Assembly: GCF_030252345.1 (NCBI RefSeq)
Contig: NZ_CP126980.1
Span: forward strand, 1,317,501 to 1,381,500
DNA: 64,000 nucleotides
Reading direction: 5' to 3'
From: Actinoplanes oblitus
Lineage (GTDB): Bacteria > Actinomycetota > Actinomycetes > Mycobacteriales > Micromonosporaceae
Below are positions 54,549 to 63,580 of this stretch, piece by piece. The position numbers were made by a program, and so were the translations under genes. The notes beneath the pieces are model-generated. The model was not told the origin of the DNA, did no database searches, and saw nothing but the letters and a program-made list of their open reading frames with translations. How positions within the stretch are numbered: the first letter of the stretch is position 1; every line of letters begins with the position of its first letter.

Positions 54549-55372
54549 CGACCCCCACGATCACGCTCCCCGGCCTGCACGTGGTTCGGTCCACGCTGGC
54601 CCGTGTCGACCTCCGAGCAGCCGACGACGACGCCCAGGCCGAGCGCGAGGGCCTGGGCCTGATGGACGTGCGTTTCTCGCCGTTCAACACCTGGTATCGC
54701 ATCGATTCCTGGTGGGAAGGCTCGTTCATGGAGCGCACCGTTCCCGGCGCGTTCAAGCGGACTTTTGCCGCCCACCGCCAAGCGAAGAACGTCGACGCCC
54801 ACAACATCAAGACGATGTTCAATCACGGGCAGGATCTGACGATCGGTCAGAAGCTGCTCGGCACGATCGACGAGATCGCCGAGGACGCCGACGGCGCCCG
54901 GTCGAGCGTCTGGCTGTGGGACACGTCGTATAACCGCGACCTGCTCCCTGGGCTGCGTGAGGCCGCCTACGGGTCGTCGTTCATGTTCCAGGTGATCCGC
55001 GAGGAGTGGAACGAGGAGCCCGAGAAGTCCGACGACAACCCGGACGGGATCCCCGAGCGCACGATCCGCGAGGCCCGCGTCTTCGAGGCCGGCCCCGTCA
55101 CCTGGCCGGCGTCCCCGACCGCAACCGCTGGCATGCGCTGCTGGTCGGACACCGAGACCTACTACGACCAGCTGGAGCGCAACGACCCGTCCCGGGTCCA
55201 GCGCATGCGCTCCCAGATCACCGCACTCCGCTCCGCCGGACCCGCCCAGCAGGGCACTCCGGCCGGTCCCGGACCCGCGACCGCACGACCGACCGACTCG
55301 GCGCGTAGCCACTCGGCAGGTCTCACGCCCGCGCAACGGCGCGAGCGTCTGTACCCGACCCTGAAGGGATAA
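54545..55372 (+). CDS. Prohead protease (HK97 family)
   Basis: A 275-residue protease that trims the capsid protein during head maturation. The FNHGQD histidine (about residue 98) and the GSSFMF serine (about residue 142) are the expected catalytic pair of the U35 family. The last ~70 residues are a Pro/Ala-rich tail. It overlaps the portal gene by 4 bp (ATGA). Confidence 0.9.
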   Translation: MTTPTITLPGLHVVRSTLARVDLRAADDDAQAEREGLGLMDVRFSPFNTWYRIDSWWEGSFMERTVPGAFKRTFAAHRQAKNVDAHNIKTMFNHGQDLTIGQKLLGTIDEIAEDADGARSSVWLWDTSYNRDLLPGLREAAYGSSFMFQVIREEWNEEPEKSDDNPDGIPERTIREARVFEAGPVTWPASPTATAGMRCWSDTETYYDQLERNDPSRVQRMRSQITALRSAGPAQQGTPAGPGPATARPTDSARSHSAGLTPAQRRERLYPTLKG

Positions 55373-55379
55373 GGCCGAC

Positions 55380-56825
55380 ATGAACCTGGCCGAACTGCGC
55401 GCCCGGCTCGACGCGATCAACACCGAGCGGCGCGAGATCCACACCGAGGCCGGCGCCGCCGACCTCACCGCCGACCAGCAGACCCGCTGGGACGCGCTGG
55501 ACACCGAAGAGACCCAGGTCCGCGAGCAGATCACCCAGGCCGAGGAGAACGACGCCGAGACCCGCGCGGCCCGCGTTGCCGAGTCCCGGGCCCGCTGGGG
55601 AGCGACCCAGGTCCGCACCGGCCGCGACCCGTTCGACCCCGGCAACGGCGCCCGGGCCAGCCGCCAGGCCCTGGTCGAGTCCGTCATCCGCGCGAACGAG
55701 CACCGCGGCATCGACGCCGAGAATGAGCGGCACTTCGAGGCCCTGCTTCACCGCTACTCCAAGAAGGTCGGCGGCCGCGCCTGGGCACAGCAGCTGCTCG
55801 CCCGCTCCCGCCCGGAGTACGAGTCGGGTTTCTGCAAGGTCATGCTCGGCCGGTCCGAGCTGCTGGACGACGCCGAGCGTCGCGCGCTGTCCGCCGTGAT
55901 GCTCTCCCAGGACGACGCCGAGGAGCGCACCGCGATCAGCGTCGGCTCGAACACCAACGGCGGGTACCTGCTCCCGACCCACCTCGACCCGACCCTGATC
56001 CTGACCAACAACGGCGCCAGCAACGAGATCCGCCAGGTCGCGAAGGTCGTCGAGCTGAAGCAGGGCTACACCGCCTGGCACGGCGTCACCACCGCCGGCG
56101 TGACCGCGTCGTGGGATGGCGAGCTGGTCGAGGTCTCCGACGACACCCCGACCGTCGGCAGCGTGACGATCCCGACGAACTTCGCTCAGGCCCTGGTCCA
56201 GGCGTCGATCGCCGCGTTCGAGGACATCTCGAACCTGGAGCAGGACGTCATGATGCTGTTCGCGGACGCCCGCGACCGGCTGGAAGCGGCCGCGTTCGCC
56301 ACCGGCAGCGGCAGCGGCCAGCCGAAGGGCATCTTCACCGCGTGCGCCGCGTCCAGCGGCGTCCAGGTCGTCTCGACCACCGCGGCGACGATCGGCGAGG
56401 TCGACATCCACGCCGTCTACCGGGCCCTGCCGAAGCGCTTCCGGCGCCGGGGCAAGTGGCTGACGAACCCGCTCTACGCCTCGGCCGTCAAGCGCCTCGG
56501 CACCGCGGTCAGCTCTTCCTACTCCGGCGACCTGCGCGACCCGCTGGCCACGGTGTGGCTGAACCACGAGGTCATCGAGTCCGACGACGCCCCGTCGACC
56601 CAGACGACCACGGCCAAGGACGACGAGATCGTCTTCGGTGACTTCCAGAACTACGTCGTCGTCGACAAGCCCGGCGGCATGTCCGTCGAGTTCATCCCGC
56701 ACCTGTTCAACACGGCGAACAACCTGCCGGACGGCCGCCGCGGCTACTACGCGTACTGGCGGACCGGCGGCGACGTCGCCAACCTCAACGCGTTCCGCGA
56801 GCTGGTCGACAAGACCTCCGCGTAA
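55380..56825 (+). CDS. Major capsid protein (HK97 fold)
   Basis: A 481-residue protein. The N-terminal ~130 residues are a charged coiled coil, the delta or scaffold region removed by the protease. The HK97 fold follows (NGGYLLPTHLDP, AFEDISNLEQDVMMLF, ATGSGSGQPKGIF, FGDFQNYVVVDKPGG). It is flanked downstream by two hairpins that may limit transcription and adjust relative amounts of head and tail proteins. Confidence 0.93.
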   Translation: MNLAELRARLDAINTERREIHTEAGAADLTADQQTRWDALDTEETQVREQITQAEENDAETRAARVAESRARWGATQVRTGRDPFDPGNGARASRQALVESVIRANEHRGIDAENERHFEALLHRYSKKVGGRAWAQQLLARSRPEYESGFCKVMLGRSELLDDAERRALSAVMLSQDDAEERTAISVGSNTNGGYLLPTHLDPTLILTNNGASNEIRQVAKVVELKQGYTAWHGVTTAGVTASWDGELVEVSDDTPTVGSVTIPTNFAQALVQASIAAFEDISNLEQDVMMLFADARDRLEAAAFATGSGSGQPKGIFTACAASSGVQVVSTTAATIGEVDIHAVYRALPKRFRRRGKWLTNPLYASAVKRLGTAVSSSYSGDLRDPLATVWLNHEVIESDDAPSTQTTTAKDDEIVFGDFQNYVVVDKPGGMSVEFIPHLFNTANNLPDGRRGYYAYWRTGGDVANLNAFRELVDKTSA

Positions 56826-56831
56826 CCCGCC

Positions 56832-56925
56832 GGCCGCCCCTGGGCGGCCCCTGAACCGGACCGGCCGGGGGCACCTTGCAGGGCACCCCGGCCGGTCCGT
56901 ATGCCCTGCAAACTCTGCCCTGCAA
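56832..56925. terminator. Double hairpin after the capsid gene
   Basis: First, GGCCGCCC (56832-56839) with GGGCGGCC (56842-56849). Second, a 14-bp stem, 56857-56870 with 56886-56899. The loop of the second carries TTGCAGGGCA, which can also pair with TGCCCTGCAA at 56902-56911 or 56916-56925, giving competing folds before the next gene. Confidence 0.65.
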
Positions 56926-56943
56926 GTGAGGAAGTCCGACCCG

Positions 56944-57204
56944 ATGGACAAGAAGATCCTGCGAGTCAAGCCGAACAACGGCGACGGACGATCCGCGGTC
57001 TACGTCGAGGAGCTGGGCGCGCACGTCGTGCCCGACCCCGCCGTGGGGTACGCCGAGGACGACCCGATCGTCCGCGCCCACCCGTGGCTGTTCGTCAGCG
57101 ACGAGGACACCGACACGACCCGGCAGCCTCCCCCGGAGTCCGTCCGGATCGAATCGGCTACTCGAGCACCTGGTGAGCAGCGCCGCTCGACCCGGCGCCC
57201 GTGA
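56944..57204 (+). CDS. Small structural-region phage protein
   Basis: An 86-residue protein, MDKKILRVKPNNGDGRSAVY at the start and an Arg-rich end. Its position directly after the capsid and before connectors suggests a head accessory or decoration role; no family recognised. GAGGAAG lies upstream of the ATG. The stop overlaps the GTG of the next gene (GTGA). Confidence 0.7.
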   Translation: MDKKILRVKPNNGDGRSAVYVEELGAHVVPDPAVGYAEDDPIVRAHPWLFVSDEDTDTTRQPPPESVRIESATRAPGEQRRSTRRP

Positions 57205-58052
57205 CCGCGAACCGTACTGGCCGCTGCGCCTGCCCCGAGCAGGCCGCCGGCCGCCACGTCGGGGGATGCCTCGCCGTGGCGGCCGGCTCAGCAGTCGTCG
57301 GGTTCCTCGACGCCGGCCACTGGTCGGCCTGCTTCGGCCTGTCCTACCGCGACCTGCACCTGTTCGACGCGTTCGGCCAGCAGCGCATCGCCCGATCCGG
57401 CCGCGGCGAGATCCGCGCGCTGACCGGCTCCGGCGGGATCCCCCAGAACCGGAACAAGGTCGTCCGCGGATTCCTGAACGACACCCGCGGCGAGTGGCTG
57501 CTGTTCATCGACACGGACATGGGTTTCGAGCGCGACACCCTGGAACGGCTGATTGCCGCGGCGGACCCGTCGGCCCGTCCCGTCGTCGGCGGCCTGTGTT
57601 TCGCCGGAGCGCGAGCCCGGACCGGCAACGGCGCGACCCCGCTCTACGCCGAGCGATTCAAGATCATCCCGACCGTCTATGAGTACGTCGAGCAGGCCGA
57701 CGAGATCGGCTTCCGGCCGATCCTCGACTACCCGCGCGACCAGGTCATGGAGGTCGCCGGGACCGGCGCCGCGTGCCTGCTCATGCACCGCTCGGCCCTG
57801 GAGACCGTCCGGGCCCAGCTCGGAGAGGTCTGGTTCGACCCGGCCCAGCACCCGAGCGCGCTCAACGGCGCCCCGCGCTGGTTCTCCGAAGATCTGTCGT
57901 TCTGCGTCCGGCTGGCCGCGTGCGGCATACCCGTCCACGTGGACACCTCGGTCAAGACCACCCACGAAAAAGGAATGGCGTTCCTCGATGAGGACGCGTT
58001 CGACGAACAGCTGGCGCTTGCCCGGCTGCACAAGGAGATGGAGAAGGTCTGA
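57201..58052 (+). CDS. GT-A-fold glycosyltransferase in the virion gene cluster
   Basis: A 283-residue protein. LLFIDTDMGF carries the DxD-like metal and sugar-nucleotide motif (about residues 99-108). The stretch QNRNKVVRGFLND before it and the WFSEDLSFCVRLAACG segment near 235 match glycosyltransferase family 2-like enzymes. Such genes in actinophages can glycosylate capsid or tail proteins. It overlaps both neighbours by 1-4 bp, so it belongs to the late operon. Donor and acceptor are unknown. Confidence 0.8.
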   Translation: MTANRTGRCACPEQAAGRHVGGCLAVAAGSAVVGFLDAGHWSACFGLSYRDLHLFDAFGQQRIARSGRGEIRALTGSGGIPQNRNKVVRGFLNDTRGEWLLFIDTDMGFERDTLERLIAAADPSARPVVGGLCFAGARARTGNGATPLYAERFKIIPTVYEYVEQADEIGFRPILDYPRDQVMEVAGTGAACLLMHRSALETVRAQLGEVWFDPAQHPSALNGAPRWFSEDLSFCVRLAACGIPVHVDTSVKTTHEKGMAFLDEDAFDEQLALARLHKEMEKV

Positions 58053-58888
58053 TGGCTACTGGCGCGTATCCGACCTCGGTCAACGTCGTGACGAATGAGC
58101 TGGGATACGACGCCTCGGTTCTCCAGCCCGGGGACACCGTGCTCCAGGCCCTGGCGGACGCGAAAGGCGACCTGGTCGTGGCGACCGGCGCCGACGCGTT
58201 CACCCGCCTCCCGGCCGGGACGAACGGCCACGTCCTGAAGGCCGCCAGCGGCCAGTCGACCGGCCTGCAATGGGCGGCCCAGACCGACACGACCACGCTC
58301 CCCAACACCAGCGGCACCGCGTCCGCCGGGACGTCCCTGCTGGGCGCCCCGGCGGACCACGTGCACCCGGCGTCCGCGTTCGGCGCCGGAGATCACGGCC
58401 TACTCGGCTGGAACTTCGACCCGGCGCTGTCCATCGGCTCGACCATCCTGGGCGCGAACGGCACGCTCTACCTGGCCCGGATCAAGGTCCCCAAGGCGAT
58501 CACCGTCACGAACCTGCACGTGCACTGCACATCCGTTGGTGCCACGCTGACCACCGGCCGAAATTTCGCCGCGCTGTTCACCGCGGCCGGCGCCCGGGTC
58601 GCCTCGACCGTCGACCAGTCGACCGCCTGGACGTCGCTCGGACTCCAGACGATGGCGCTGACCTCGGCTCAGGCGATCGCCGCCGGGGACTACTACGTCG
58701 GTTTCTACGGCAACGGGTCGACCCTGCCGACGTTCGCCCGCGGGACCAGCCTCTCGGCCGCGAACACCGGCCTGGCCGCGCCGAACTTCCGGTTCGCCTC
58801 GGCCGACACCGGCCTCACGACCGCGATGCCGTCCAACATCGGCGCCCAGACCGCGCTGTCCGTGGCGTACTGGGTCGGCCTGTCCTAG
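58052..58888 (+). CDS. Phage structural protein, fibre-like
   Basis: A 278-residue Ala/Gly/Thr-rich protein. ADAKGDLVVATGADAFTRLPAG is a repeat type common in tail fibre and decoration proteins. A beta-rich C-terminal half follows (ITVTNLHVHCTSVGATLTTG). The start overlaps the previous stop (TGATG). Probably on the virion surface; the name is by pattern only. Confidence 0.7.
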   Translation: MATGAYPTSVNVVTNELGYDASVLQPGDTVLQALADAKGDLVVATGADAFTRLPAGTNGHVLKAASGQSTGLQWAAQTDTTTLPNTSGTASAGTSLLGAPADHVHPASAFGAGDHGLLGWNFDPALSIGSTILGANGTLYLARIKVPKAITVTNLHVHCTSVGATLTTGRNFAALFTAAGARVASTVDQSTAWTSLGLQTMALTSAQAIAAGDYYVGFYGNGSTLPTFARGTSLSAANTGLAAPNFRFASADTGLTTAMPSNIGAQTALSVAYWVGLS

Positions 58889-58975
58889 ATCACACGCGCG
58901 GCCCGCTGTGCGCAAATCTCAGCCACTTTCACGGCCTCCCGAGGGGTACGGCCACCACGCGAAGGGAGCGCCGCT

Positions 58976-59674
58976 GTGACGGTTGTGAACGGCAAGCTGG
59001 TCACGCCGGTCGGGACGTTCCCGACGAACGGGACCGTGACGATCCAGCTGGTCGACTACGAAGACACCCCCGTCATCGGTTTCAACACCGCCGGGGACAC
59101 CGAGGTCATCTCGACCTCGGTCGTCACCCCGTCCAGCTCCGGCACCTGGACGGCGAACCTGGTCGGCCAGGGCTCGATCGAGCTCGCGAACGGCGACTCA
59201 GCCACCGTCTACCGGGTCACCGAGTCCGGCGCCGGAGTGACGTACAGCTATCACATCGTCGTGCCGACATCGGACGATCCGGTCTGGGCCGGCGACTGCC
59301 GCGCCGACGTCGGCGAGGGCTCGATCACATACTTCGGAACCACGCTCTGGGCCGTCGCCACGTTCACCGGCGCCGAGGCCAGTACGAGCCTGATCGACGT
59401 CCCGGTCCCGATCATGTTCCCCCCGTCGGACATGGTCATCACCGCGGTCAAGGCGTCCCGGGTCGGCGGCACCGGCGCCACGATCAACGTCTTCAACGGC
59501 GACGACGCCGTCCTGAACATCGACCTGTCGATCACCAGCGAGGGCGCCCCGATCTCCGCCCCGGCGCTCCAGAACGTCGAGATCGCCGCGAATACGCCGC
59601 TGTCGGCTCAGGTCATGTCGTCCGGCGGCGCCCCGGACGCTGTCTGCGTCCAGGTCGAGCTGAGGATGGCCTGA
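58976..59674 (+). CDS. Phage structural protein of unknown fold
   Basis: A 232-residue, Val/Thr/Gly-rich, beta-strand protein with no signal peptide. The N-terminal half looks like an immunoglobulin-type or carbohydrate-binding beta domain (TIQLVDYEDTPVIGFNTAGD), the C-terminal half another (DVPVPIMFPPSDMVITAVKA). GGGAG lies upstream of the GTG. It sits between the fibre-like gene and the lectin-peptidase gene, so a virion surface role is likely. Not further assigned. Confidence 0.7.
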   Translation: MTVVNGKLVTPVGTFPTNGTVTIQLVDYEDTPVIGFNTAGDTEVISTSVVTPSSSGTWTANLVGQGSIELANGDSATVYRVTESGAGVTYSYHIVVPTSDDPVWAGDCRADVGEGSITYFGTTLWAVATFTGAEASTSLIDVPVPIMFPPSDMVITAVKASRVGGTGATINVFNGDDAVLNIDLSITSEGAPISAPALQNVEIAANTPLSAQVMSSGGAPDAVCVQVELRMA

Positions 59675-59675
59675 C

Positions 59676-61259
59676 ATGCCTCTCCACACCATGACCCAGG
59701 CCCGGCCGGTCTGGCGGCCGCCGGCTACCTCGGACTGGACCGTCGAGCGGCTGACCGGCCCGAACCGGCTGATCGTCCGCGACCGCCGCGGCGTCCTGGC
59801 GACGCTGACCGAGAACGCCCGGACCGTGACCTACCGGAACCGGACCCGGACGTTCCTGGAGCAGAAAGAAGCGTTCACCGACGAGTTCCGGCGCACCTGG
59901 AACAACGGATTCGGATCGTCGCCCGGCGGCGGGAACTGGACCACCGCGAACGGCGCCGATTCGGACTACTCCGTCGCCCTGGTGAGCGATGAGGGCCGGG
60001 CCCGGATCCGGCTGTCCAGCATCGACAGCAGCCGCTACGCGACGATCCTGGACACCCTGAAGACCGTCGACGCCCGCGCCCAGGTCACCACCTCGGCAAC
60101 CCCGGTCGGCGACTTCAGCTCGATCGCGCTGCTGTTCGCCTACGAGCACACCGGGGAAGGCGTCCAGAACCACAACCGCGCCAAGCTGACGTTTAACACC
60201 GACGGCACGGTGTTCGCCCAGCTGACCCGCCGGACCAATGGCGTCGAGTACCCGCTGACCTCGGCCGTCCAGATCGCCACCGGCTACACCGCCGGCCAAC
60301 GGTTCTGGATCCGCGCGACCACCGACGGCGCCGGACATCATGCGATGTACGCGTGGCGCTCCGGCACCACGGAACCGGCCAGCCCGACCTGTTCGGCCAC
60401 GGACACCTTCAACACGATCGGCCGGGTCGGCTTCCGCGCGATCGTCGGCGACACCTGGACCGGCGGCACGTCCACATTCGCGGACATCTACAGCCTGTCC
60501 GTCGTCGCGACCTGGCCGGCGCCCCCGGTCGTCACCCATGACACCTGGGGCCGTCTGCTCCCGGCGCCGTTCGACGGGACCTGGTCCAGGCGTACGCGGA
60601 ACCTGCTGCGCCGCTGGACCGTCGACACGTCGCCGGACATCCTCAGCTACGCCATGGCGTACGTGTCCGGCGCCCTGGTCGTCCTCAACGCCGCCGGTAC
60701 GAAGTGGTACACCGGCGCCGCCGGCTACGGCCCGCTGGACGAGTTCGGCAAGCGCATCGAGGGCGCCGACGCATTCGACTACGACGGGACCGACGTCACC
60801 TGGCCCGGCGACGACCCGGACGACCCGGCCGAACCCGCCGAGCTGCACTGCCTCGACTGCTCCGGCCTGGTCCGCCGCGTGTTCGGCTTCCACCTCGGAA
60901 TGCCGCTGGTCCGCAACGACCCGACGACGTTCGACGGTCTGTCCATCCCTCGCCGGACAGCCGACATCGGCCCCCGCGGGCCCGGCCAGATCATCACCCA
61001 GGCCGTCGGCACGAAACCGACGCTCGGCCTGGAGCTGCCCTGTGACGTGATCTTCCACGACGCCGATCAGAGCGACCCCGAAGAGGGAACGATCGACCAC
61101 GACGGGATCATCATCGGCACCGACGCGACCGGCGTGATCCGGTTCATCTCCAGCCGCAAGACGATCAACGGGCCGACGTTCTCCGACCTCGGCGGCCGGT
61201 CCGCGGTCAACGGCACAGGCACCTACCCGAACCGGCTACGCATCATCCGGAGGTTCTGA
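59676..61259 (+). CDS. Lectin-like plus NlpC/P60-type peptidase, virion-associated
   Basis: A 527-residue protein. The N-terminal ~60 residues are a beta segment. About 65-285 is a concanavalin/LamG-like domain (FTDEFRRTWNNGFG, RVGFRAIVGDTWTGG). The C-terminal part (about 385-510) is NlpC/P60-like: Cys in HCLDCSGLVRR (about 395), then PCDVIFHDA, His in TIDHDGIIIGTD (about 474). This would cut peptidoglycan stem peptides. It lies before the connector genes rather than with the tail tip, which is uncommon. The stop abuts the next ATG. Confidence 0.78.
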   Translation: MPLHTMTQARPVWRPPATSDWTVERLTGPNRLIVRDRRGVLATLTENARTVTYRNRTRTFLEQKEAFTDEFRRTWNNGFGSSPGGGNWTTANGADSDYSVALVSDEGRARIRLSSIDSSRYATILDTLKTVDARAQVTTSATPVGDFSSIALLFAYEHTGEGVQNHNRAKLTFNTDGTVFAQLTRRTNGVEYPLTSAVQIATGYTAGQRFWIRATTDGAGHHAMYAWRSGTTEPASPTCSATDTFNTIGRVGFRAIVGDTWTGGTSTFADIYSLSVVATWPAPPVVTHDTWGRLLPAPFDGTWSRRTRNLLRRWTVDTSPDILSYAMAYVSGALVVLNAAGTKWYTGAAGYGPLDEFGKRIEGADAFDYDGTDVTWPGDDPDDPAEPAELHCLDCSGLVRRVFGFHLGMPLVRNDPTTFDGLSIPRRTADIGPRGPGQIITQAVGTKPTLGLELPCDVIFHDADQSDPEEGTIDHDGIIIGTDATGVIRFISSRKTINGPTFSDLGGRSAVNGTGTYPNRLRIIRRF

Positions 61260-62135
61260 ATGTCGTCGATCGTCCGCGGCACCTCGGCGACGCTGGAGTC
61301 CCGTTTCTACAGCTACTCGACGTCCGAGCTGGAGGACGTCACCGGCCTCACGGTGAAGGTCACCCGCACCTCGGATAACACGGTCGTCCAGGCCGCGACG
61401 TCCGCCGGGATCACGCACCCGTCGACCGGGACCTACCTGTTCGCCTGGTCGACGGACCCGGGGATGCAGCTCGGCGACTACCTGGTGTTCTGGCAGGGCA
61501 CCGACGGCACCGCGACCCAGGCCGAATACACCGAGGTCGTTTCCCTGGTCGACGAGGACTCGACCACGCTCTACGCGTCGCTGGAGCAGTTCAAGGCGAT
61601 CCGGCGGATCACGCACACCGACGACGACCTGGACCTGGAAGCGTGCCTCGCCGCGGCCTGCCGCCAGATCGACCAGAAGGCCGGACGCCGGTTCTACCGG
61701 GACTCGGCCGTCTCCGCCCGGATCTACGGCACGACCGGCCGGGTCACCCGGGACGGCCGGCTCATGGTCGACGACATCGGCAGCACGGACGGCCTGGTCG
61801 TCGAGACCGGCGCCGACCCCAGCTGGTCGACGGCCAGCGGCACGATCGGGAAGAGCCCGGACAACGCGATCGCCCGCGGCGTCCCGATCACCTCGCTGAC
61901 CATCGGATCCGGCTGGTGGACCTCCCAGGTCCGCATCACCGCCCAGTGGGGATGGCCGGCTGTCCCGGACGACATCAGCCGCGCGGCGCTGATCCTGGCG
62001 AACCGGCTCTACATGCGCAAGGACAGCCCCCAGGGCGTGGCCGGTAGCGCCGAATGGGGAGCGATCCGGCTGTCCCGCTGGGATCCCGACGTCGAGGCCC
62101 TGATCAGCCCCTACACCCTGCATTCGTTCGCGTGA
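61260..62135 (+). CDS. Head-tail connector protein (gp6-like) with N-terminal beta domain
   Basis: A 291-residue protein. The first ~95 residues are a beta sandwich-like domain (TVKVTRTSDNTVVQAATSAG). The rest is the alpha-helical adaptor of HK97 gp6 type (LEACLAAACRQIDQKAGRRFY, DDISRAALILANRLYMRKDSP, LSRWDPDVEALISPY). It starts directly at the preceding stop. A fused N-terminal domain is an addition to the usual ~110-residue adaptor. Confidence 0.82.
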   Translation: MSSIVRGTSATLESRFYSYSTSELEDVTGLTVKVTRTSDNTVVQAATSAGITHPSTGTYLFAWSTDPGMQLGDYLVFWQGTDGTATQAEYTEVVSLVDEDSTTLYASLEQFKAIRRITHTDDDLDLEACLAAACRQIDQKAGRRFYRDSAVSARIYGTTGRVTRDGRLMVDDIGSTDGLVVETGADPSWSTASGTIGKSPDNAIARGVPITSLTIGSGWWTSQVRITAQWGWPAVPDDISRAALILANRLYMRKDSPQGVAGSAEWGAIRLSRWDPDVEALISPYTLHSFA

Positions 62136-62148
62136 GGAGCGCTGACCG

Positions 62149-62574
62149 ATGGATCTGACCGCTGTCCGCGAGGGCCTGGCCGACGTCGTCCGCGCGGCAC
62201 TGCCCGAGCTGACCTGCTACGGCGACGTCCCCGACTCGATCAGCGAACCGGCCTTTCTCGCCGGAGAGGTCGACATCACGTACGACACGACGTTCGGGGA
62301 CGACGACGAGATCACCGCCACGTGCCGCGTGCTGGTGTCCCGCTCGGACGACAAGGCCGGCCAGAAGCTGCTGAACGCCTATCTCAGCCGCGGCCCGAAG
62401 AGCATCAAACGAGCGATCGAGGGCACGCCCGGCGAGGCCCAGACCCTGGGCGGCGCGTGCGACGACCTTCACGTCCAGCGCATCCGGGGATATCGCTACT
62501 ACCCGCACGGCGACGCGACGTACCTCGGCGCTGAGTTCGTAGTCAAGGTCATCGGCGGATCGGAAGAGGGGTAG
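62149..62574 (+). CDS. Tail terminator / head-tail joining protein
   Basis: A 141-residue protein between the adaptor and the tail-tube genes. MDLTAVREGLADVVRAAL, PAFLAGEVDITYDTTFGDDDEITATCRVLVSRSD split over its first 65 residues, and GAEFVVKVIG at the end match the neck or tail-terminator proteins found at this location in siphoviruses. Assignment by position and pattern. Confidence 0.75.
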   Translation: MDLTAVREGLADVVRAALPELTCYGDVPDSISEPAFLAGEVDITYDTTFGDDDEITATCRVLVSRSDDKAGQKLLNAYLSRGPKSIKRAIEGTPGEAQTLGGACDDLHVQRIRGYRYYPHGDATYLGAEFVVKVIGGSEEG

Positions 62575-62577
62575 GGC

Positions 62578-63333
62578 ATGAGCAAGTTCGTACTCAAGGG
62601 CACGCGCCTTTTCGTGAACGCCGTCGATCTGACGTCGGTCAATAACAAGGTCGAGCTGATGGCCGAGGTCGACGAGCAGGAGTCGACCGCGTTCAACCCG
62701 GATTCAGCGACCGAGGTCTGGCGCGAAGTGCTCGGCGGGATCATCTCGTCCAAGTGCTCGGCCGAAGGCCAATGGGAGGCCGGCGACCCGGGCAAGGTCG
62801 ACGATGCGGCCTGGGCGGCGCTCGGCGCGATCGGCCCGGTCACGATCTGCCCAGTCGGCGGCCCGGTCGCCGCTGGCGACCTGGCGTACCTGACGACCAT
62901 GCTCGCCGGGGACTACCAGATCGGCGACCAGGTCGGCAACGTCGCCCCCTGGTCGCTGGACGCCACCGGATCGTCGCCGCTGGTCCGCGGCGCCGCGCTG
63001 CACCCGCCCGGCACCGCCAGGACGTCGACGGGCAACGGCACGGCCGTCCAGCTCGGCGCCCTGGCCGCCGATCAAGCGCTGTACGTGAACCTGCACGTCC
63101 TGTCCGCGTCCGGCACCACGCCGAGCATCACGGTCAAGGTCCAGTCCGACGACAACAGCGGCATGACCTCGCCGACCGACCGCGCGACGTTCACCGCGGC
63201 GACCACCCGCGACGCCCAGACCGCGAAGATCGTCGGCGCGATCACCGACGACTACTGGCGGATCGCCTGGACGATCTCCGGCACCGGCCCGAGTTTCCTG
63301 GTCATTGTGTCCGCCGGAATCGGCCCGGCCTGA
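62578..63333 (+). CDS. Tail-tube-type protein, first copy
   Basis: A 251-residue protein. The N-terminal ~80 residues (VDLTSVNNKVELMAEVDEQE, EVLGGIISSKCSAEGQWE) are related to the gene at 63626, with shared VDEQE and EVLGGI motifs. The C-terminal half adds a beta domain (NLHVLSASGTTPSITVKVQ) of the fibre or carbohydrate-binding kind. It may be a tube protein with a decoration domain, or a minor tube-like protein. Confidence 0.75.
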   Translation: MSKFVLKGTRLFVNAVDLTSVNNKVELMAEVDEQESTAFNPDSATEVWREVLGGIISSKCSAEGQWEAGDPGKVDDAAWAALGAIGPVTICPVGGPVAAGDLAYLTTMLAGDYQIGDQVGNVAPWSLDATGSSPLVRGAALHPPGTARTSTGNGTAVQLGALAADQALYVNLHVLSASGTTPSITVKVQSDDNSGMTSPTDRATFTAATTRDAQTAKIVGAITDDYWRIAWTISGTGPSFLVIVSAGIGPA

Positions 63334-63334
63334 C

Positions 63335-63553
63335 GTGGCCGGCCGAAAGCGCCCCGACTGGCGTCGAGCCCGCACGATCGGCGCCTGGATCCTGCTGGTC
63401 GGCTCGATCATCGGCTGGCCCGTCTCCGCCGTGCTCTGGGCCCAGGACGAACCACCGTTCGTGCTCGGCCTGTCCTGGCTGGCAATCATCCTGACCGCCG
63501 CCGACCTGCTCGCGACCTCCCAGGTCCACGAGGAGCAGGCCGACGCCGGCTGA
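63335..63553 (+). CDS. Small membrane protein between the tail genes
   Basis: A 72-residue protein with a basic N-terminus (MAGRKRPDWRRAR) and two hydrophobic segments (IGAWILLVGSIIGWPVSAVL, FVLGLSWLAIILTAADLLA). The GTG start lies one base after the upstream stop (TGACGTG). A membrane protein within the tail cluster is unusual; it might be a holin-like or unrelated inner-membrane protein. Weak evidence of role. Confidence 0.65.
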   Translation: MAGRKRPDWRRARTIGAWILLVGSIIGWPVSAVLWAQDEPPFVLGLSWLAIILTAADLLATSQVHEEQADAG

Positions 63554-63580
63554 GTAACACCGCACCGCGTCCCGTCCGCC

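Noticed and set aside
58270..59694. 474-residue Arg/His-rich plus-strand frame
   Set aside because: Out-of-frame shadow spanning two structural genes and the gap between them.
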